From the NCBI GenBank assembly GCA_951213105.1, contig OX578138.1, positions 64,083,040-64,147,039 on the forward strand: a stretch of 64,000 nucleotides of DNA. Reading direction: 5' to 3'. Shown piece by piece: positions 1-64,000 of this stretch. The stretch is from Amaurobius ferox. Lineage: Eukaryota > Arthropoda > Arachnida > Araneae > Amaurobiidae. A program made the position numbers and the translations under genes. The notes beneath the pieces were generated by a model. That model was not told where the DNA came from. It made no database searches and worked only from the letters and a program-made list of their open reading frames with translations. How positions within the stretch are numbered: the first letter of the stretch is position 1; each line of letters opens with the position of its first letter.

Positions 1-1968
1 TTACTCAATTCAAGATTAATATCTCCCACTTTCAATGATACTAAGTAGCTGCACTTTTGTAATTCTTCTGGTTTAATAAATCTTCCTAATAACAGTTTCA
101 CAAGCATGATGTTTTGATCATACAAAATATGGATTAGTGGTTCTTCACGTTGAAAAAGCAGCTGGTATGGCTGAAATGTTTTTGCTACAGTTAGCAAAAA
201 GTGCATTTGTACTTGGGTTTGGCAAGGCCTATTTTTTAGACACTTCAAAATACGAGAATACCTGAGATTTTGTGCAATTTTGGAATTTTTCTTTGGTAGC
301 TCAACCACAAAATACTTCACCAATGCTTTCCACTGGTTGAGAACTCTTTCTATTGCTGGTGCCAATGTCATCCATCAGGATTGCACATGTTTAAAAATTT
401 TAGTTGAGACAACATGAGTTCATCCTGCACAGTGTTAAATTGTTCAACTCGAACTGGCAAAAGTTTAAAGAAGTTATATAAATCAATAATCAAATCAACT
501 GTCTCCATCCCAAAATTAACCAAGCCATTCCCAAATGCATTGTGTACAACATGCAAAAGACAGGTTCCTATGTTTGCAAGTCCTGGCAACTTCAAGTCTT
601 TCTTAGCTTCGGTTATAATTCTTGAAACAGCAATGTTTACAGGAGGCCCATCACTTCCCAACATAATCAAATTTCTCAATGGCAGTTTGTTATTATCAAT
701 AGACTTCAGAAGGTTGGAAGATCTATCTTGTGCCATAGCCTGTCCCATAAGATAGATAGGCAGCATGGTCTTTCAACTGACTGTGTCCACGGTTGTCACA
801 CTCAATAGTTTTCTTACAAAACTTGCAAAAAATATATGTGCTGAGATGATGAACTTTCACTTCTCCATCTTTGCATGACCAGTACCTGATTTTGATATCC
901 AGCTGTTTCTTTGTTTGCCTGTTCAATAGTTCATCGTACATTATAGTAAAAGGAGAATCAGAATCTGTTACATCTCTCACTAACTGCTCATAAAAATGTG
1001 GTCCTGTTGCTTCAGAAATTAGATATGATAGTTTCCTCGGGCCAACTGAAAACTTTTTCACGATGGAGTTGTCAGGAAACATGGCTGCAAATAGTTCATT
1101 TACATTCTGTGTAGAATTAAAACTGAAATTGCTTGATACAACTTTTAAACACCATAGAAGTTCCGCTTTTCTGGCATCATCTGCATGGGAACAACACTTT
1201 AATGTCTCTCCCCATTTGGAACTGCTAGGCACTGCATTACCAGAAAATTGTTTCTCAATAACAAGCTGTTTCCCATCTACAATATCTTTAACACTGTTGA
1301 CATGATGCTGAGAGGCAGCATGGTCTTTCAACTGACTGTGTCCATGGTTGTCACACTTAATAGTTTTCTTACAAAACTTTCAAAAAAACTCATACTTTGA
1401 TGATTTTTTACACCAGGTTTGCAGAATATGGCCATTGCAATCAGCTTGTTTCAACCACTCTTCATTAAATGCTGTTCACACTCGTGGCATTACGCTTGAA
1501 ATATTTTTTTACTTTTTAATTTAATTCGAATACACCTTTTTTCGTGTGAAAACAATCGAAATAGCACACTGTGAAAAAATCACACATCGAACATACATAC
1601 ACGGGAGAATCAGCTTCTTAACCCGACGCTTTTGCGAGATGTGCGAAATCGAAAGCGAAGTTATTGCATAATGCCACACGAGTTTTAGCCGATCATCCGA
1701 AGATGCATGAGTGAAGGAGTCGGGTAGAGGAGACATGTGCGATGACGTCATTTGGCGTCGCTGAGGCTGAGACAGAAACCAACGTAAGCAGGCGCCGTGC
1801 AAAATAGCGTGCTGTTTTTTTTCAATCACGATAAGTTCTTTTATGACAGTAAAGTAATTTTACTGTGAAAAGTAGGAAAAATAGGATGATTTGCCTCAAA
1901 ATAGGAGGTTCCTACTTTCCTACTAAAAAGTAAGAAAAATAGGAAAAGTAGGATATCTGCGCACCCTG
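1..1968 (-). mobile_element. hAT-like DNA transposon, 5' part, cut by window edge
   Basis: The element ends at the right with CAGGGTGCGCAG read on the minus strand, a hAT-like terminus. The terminal 100 bp repeats short AGGAAAAGTAGG-type motifs. It encodes a broken transposase (next entry). The other end is outside the window, so the target duplication cannot be checked; the flanking bases at 1969-1976 are CTTTAGAA. Confidence 0.7.
368..1500 (-). pseudogene. hAT-family transposase, N-terminal half, frameshifted
   Basis: The minus strand encodes, in several frames, a BED-like finger (FCKFCKKTI, then H...H near 1330-1400), a segment with FPDNSIVKKFSVGPRK, and a block with LIMLGSDGPPVN and LPGLANIGTCLLHVVHNAFG (368-766). 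That order is typical of hAT transposases of the ZBED/ZNF862 type. The frame is broken near 1395 and again near 765, where a second copy of the finger-coding DNA is inserted. Not functional. Confidence 0.65.
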
Positions 1969-2499
1969 CTTTAGAATTATGTATATAATAATTTTTATAA
2001 AACAAATTTATATAAACATGCTGCCATTAAATAAATTATCAAATTTGCCTCTAAATATCCTACATGTACATTAAATAAAACAGCAGTAGCAGAATTCGAA
2101 ATCCACATACCTCCTCCTTCCCCAACGAGATTCTGCTCTGTGCCCCTAATACTTATAATTTTTTAAACACTTTCTCCCATTTATATACTCTCCCCCCCCC
2201 CCTGTATTGCTGGTTTAACAGTATGATTATTTGACAACTGTAAAATAAGCTAATTAAAACATTACACTAAAATAAAAAAGTATAATGTAAAAAGCTCTTA
2301 ACATTATAATGGCATAGCAAATAATGAATTTTTACTACCTCCATTTTAAAAAAGTATTGCTTTCCAGAAAATTTTAGAATTCCAGGTTTTGATGTAAAAG
2401 TGTTTTTTAAGACATTCTGAACATATTTTGGAGATGGCTATTTCTAAGTGTGAATATGAATTATTCAAAATTAAAAACTTTAATGGCATTATTTGTGAT

Positions 2500-2815
2500 A
2501 GCGAATAATAATTCCCTGAACAGTGATCATAGTTAAAATAATATACAGTGCAACACCAATTATCCAGATAGGGACCAGGAATGGTCTGGATATATAAAAT
2601 TGATTGCTTAAAATCCATTATGCATATAAACATAGTAAAATAACATTTACTTCAATGTGGCATAATAATTCCCTGAACAATGATCATAGTTAAAATAATA
2701 TACAGTGCAACACCAATTATTCGGATTAATATGGACCAGGAATAATCCGGATATATAATATTGATTGTTTAAAACCCATTATGCATGTGAAACATAGTAA
2801 AATAGCATGTATTAT
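2500..2815. repeat. Two tandem 160-bp copies with pogo/Tigger-like motif
   Basis: Two adjacent copies (about 2500-2650 and 2660-2815) share CAGTGCAACACCAATTAT followed by an inverted ATCC-GGACCAGGAAT-GGAT arrangement. This resembles the end of pogo-like MITEs. The family call is tentative. Confidence 0.5.
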
Positions 2816-3451
2816 CAGTACAATGCACCAAATATATTGGCTTAACTAACCTGTTGACAAATTATATATTTTAAAAGAATTAATATATAAGAACAATTTT
2901 CAAACAAAATCACATAAAAAAATATTCAGTTTTTTCATTCTAATATACATATTTCATATAATAGGCAAGTCCATTTAAAGCCTGGTTTTTTGCTAGTTAG
3001 AATAATCAACTTGATAATTACTATGTTAGATGAAAGTATGGTGCAACCTTAATATGTAAGATGATATCTGGAAAAATATGTGAAAATTAACTAAAAATCA
3101 ACTCAAACTATCACAAAAATCTTGCATTTATCAATATTTTAATTATGCTATTCTGATGCATTAAAAAAGTTTAGCTTTAGAGTGTAGCAATGTCTAAAAG
3201 CTGGTTTTTGATTATTCGAAACACATACATTTTTTAAGTGACAGTTTTGAAATATTTATTTACCTTTCAGTTCTAGGATCTGCCAAACGATATTCAATCA
3301 ACATAAATTATGCCAAATGAGGGGCCAACTAAACAAAACCTTCATTTACTCTATTTTTAAGAGCTTTTAAACAAATACAATACCTTTATAAAATACACTG
3401 TTTTATTCATCATCAAAAGTATTTCTCATTTGTATTTTTGCTAAATAATCA

Positions 3452-3904
3452 AGTTTTTTCTGGGTCCTTCGTATGTTCTATACTTAGTGGAGAAAAATAT
3501 GGATATAGCCTGTGGTGGTGCAAGAGTGCTTTCAACCAATCAGAATTGATTACCTTGTACGACAGCACTCTCTTATACACATACTCTAGGTGATTATTGT
3601 GAGCAGGGGCAGAGTCTATTAGTACTTTTACTTTAGTTTAATATATCACACTAAAAATATTTAATTAAATTTTAATACTGTAACTGTATAATTAAGCTTA
3701 TGCAGTTATAAGATAATCATACAATTAATAGTGAACCATGCATTATATTTTCATAACTAGCAAATCAAATTTTATCTAATATTTAATTTAATTTTTTTTA
3801 AGTTTGCAAATTCTTGACTTGTGATGGTTTTATGTTAAAAAATAGTTTTGTTACAACTGCCAACTCAAGTTTTTTCTGGGTCTTTCGTATGTTCTATACT
3901 TAGA
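3452..3904. repeat. 38-bp direct repeats flanking about 380 bp
   Basis: A near-identical stretch beginning AAGTTTTTTCTGGGTC and ending TTCTATACTTAG occurs at about 3452-3488 and 3867-3904. The segment between includes an AAGAGTGCT / AGCACTCTT inverted pair near 3520 and 3568. This may be the footprint of an insertion or a local duplication. No coding potential. Confidence 0.4.
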
Positions 3905-3913
3905 TTTTAATAT

Positions 3914-3993
3914 TAAGCTGTGGCAATAAGTTAGCAATAAGTGGCAATAAGTCCTGGTTTTATATAATGCAACTAACTTATTGCCACAGCTTA
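3914..3993. repeat. Perfect 21-bp inverted repeat with 38-nt loop
   Basis: Arms at 3914-3934 and 3973-3993 are exact reverse complements; the core is GTGGCAATAAGTTAG. It lies just downstream of the last mTOR exon seen here, in intron sequence, and would form a hairpin in either transcript sense. Confidence 0.6.
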
Positions 3994-4062
3994 TATAAAA
4001 TTTAAACTAAGTATTTTATATAAAGAGTAAAATATAAATATATATATGATTAAAGAAATTAC

Positions 4063-63754
<59,692 letters not shown>

Positions 63755-64000
63755 CTATAATAAATTCAATCAAACTATAATTCATCAAAATATACGATCA
63801 TAGCCCAGCTACAATAAAATCGTAAGAATAAAACTAAATGTCACTGGAGTGTTTGTTCCACGTCTGAAAAGAAGAACACAATTTTAGAAGAATTTTTAGC
63901 TATAAAGGTATAACCAACATGCATGATCAAAAAAGTGTTAATATTTTTTTATTTTACACTCTATAATTTCAAATTAACATGCTTAAGAATAATTAAAAAA

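Noticed and set aside
2346..2633. 95-codon minus-strand frame
   Set aside because: It runs across a tandemly repeated MITE-like sequence and shows no conserved motif.

Overview
The window is animal nuclear DNA, AT-rich and full of introns and transposons. An arthropod, most likely a spider or other arachnid, is my guess from the conservation of the one host gene and the style of the repeats. The only host gene is mTOR on the minus strand. Eleven exons (63572-63754 down to 4063-4128), all with GT-AG splice sites and matching phases, encode the end of the FAT domain, the FRB domain, the kinase domain and the start of the variable C-terminal tail. The earlier exons lie beyond the right edge. The FATC exon was not found and should lie beyond the left edge.

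The main object is a complete Polinton/Maverick element at 16396-36273 (19,878 bp), with long terminal inverted repeats and a perfect 6-bp target duplication (GGAACC). It sits in the mTOR intron between the exon ending in ...SPSSE and the exon with VWFDRR, and makes up most of that 21.3-kb intron. It carries protein-primed DNA polymerase B, capsid and penton candidates, an adenain-type protease, an A32-like packaging ATPase, a DDE integrase with a chromodomain, a PLA2-like protein with a zinc ribbon, a zinc-ribbon (TFIIB/VLTF-like) protein, a fibre-like protein, a repeat protein and several small proteins. Genes are packed in overlapping blocks. Seven AT-rich hairpins sit just after the last stop codon of each block, including one shared by two convergent blocks. 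This resembles the hairpin 3'-end signals of mimiviruses. A second novelty candidate is a non-coding unit at 33971-34386: tRNA-like A and B boxes, then a 44-bp RNA stem with no mismatches and ten G.U pairs, then a TTTT stop. It could be a VA-RNA-like or tRNA-hairpin chimeric transcript. One Polinton gene (a coiled-coil protein) is interrupted by a 2.9-kb hAT-like transposon.

The rest is intron filled with mobile elements: a partial hAT-like element at the left edge (1-1968); two inverted Helitron copies (6658-9334 and 55632-62408), the second holding a young LINE (57578-61842) with an intact 1208-aa ORF2; a solo LTR (39896-41197) with a nested tRNA-SINE; several very short 3' SINE fragments with clean target duplications; a foldback MITE (41312-42229); a decayed mariner (44536-46724) inside a tandem array; a deleted Tc1-like element (50722-51506); a 1.3-kb repeat in two inverted copies on either side of the Polinton; and several minisatellites.

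Within the Polinton the expected division of labour is: integrase and TIRs for insertion; polymerase B for protein-primed replication; ATPase, protease, MCP, penton and small cleavable proteins for a virion; PLA2 for membrane breach. Apart from the broken coiled-coil gene and a damaged 3' end in the zinc-ribbon gene, the frames look open, so the copy looks fairly recent.
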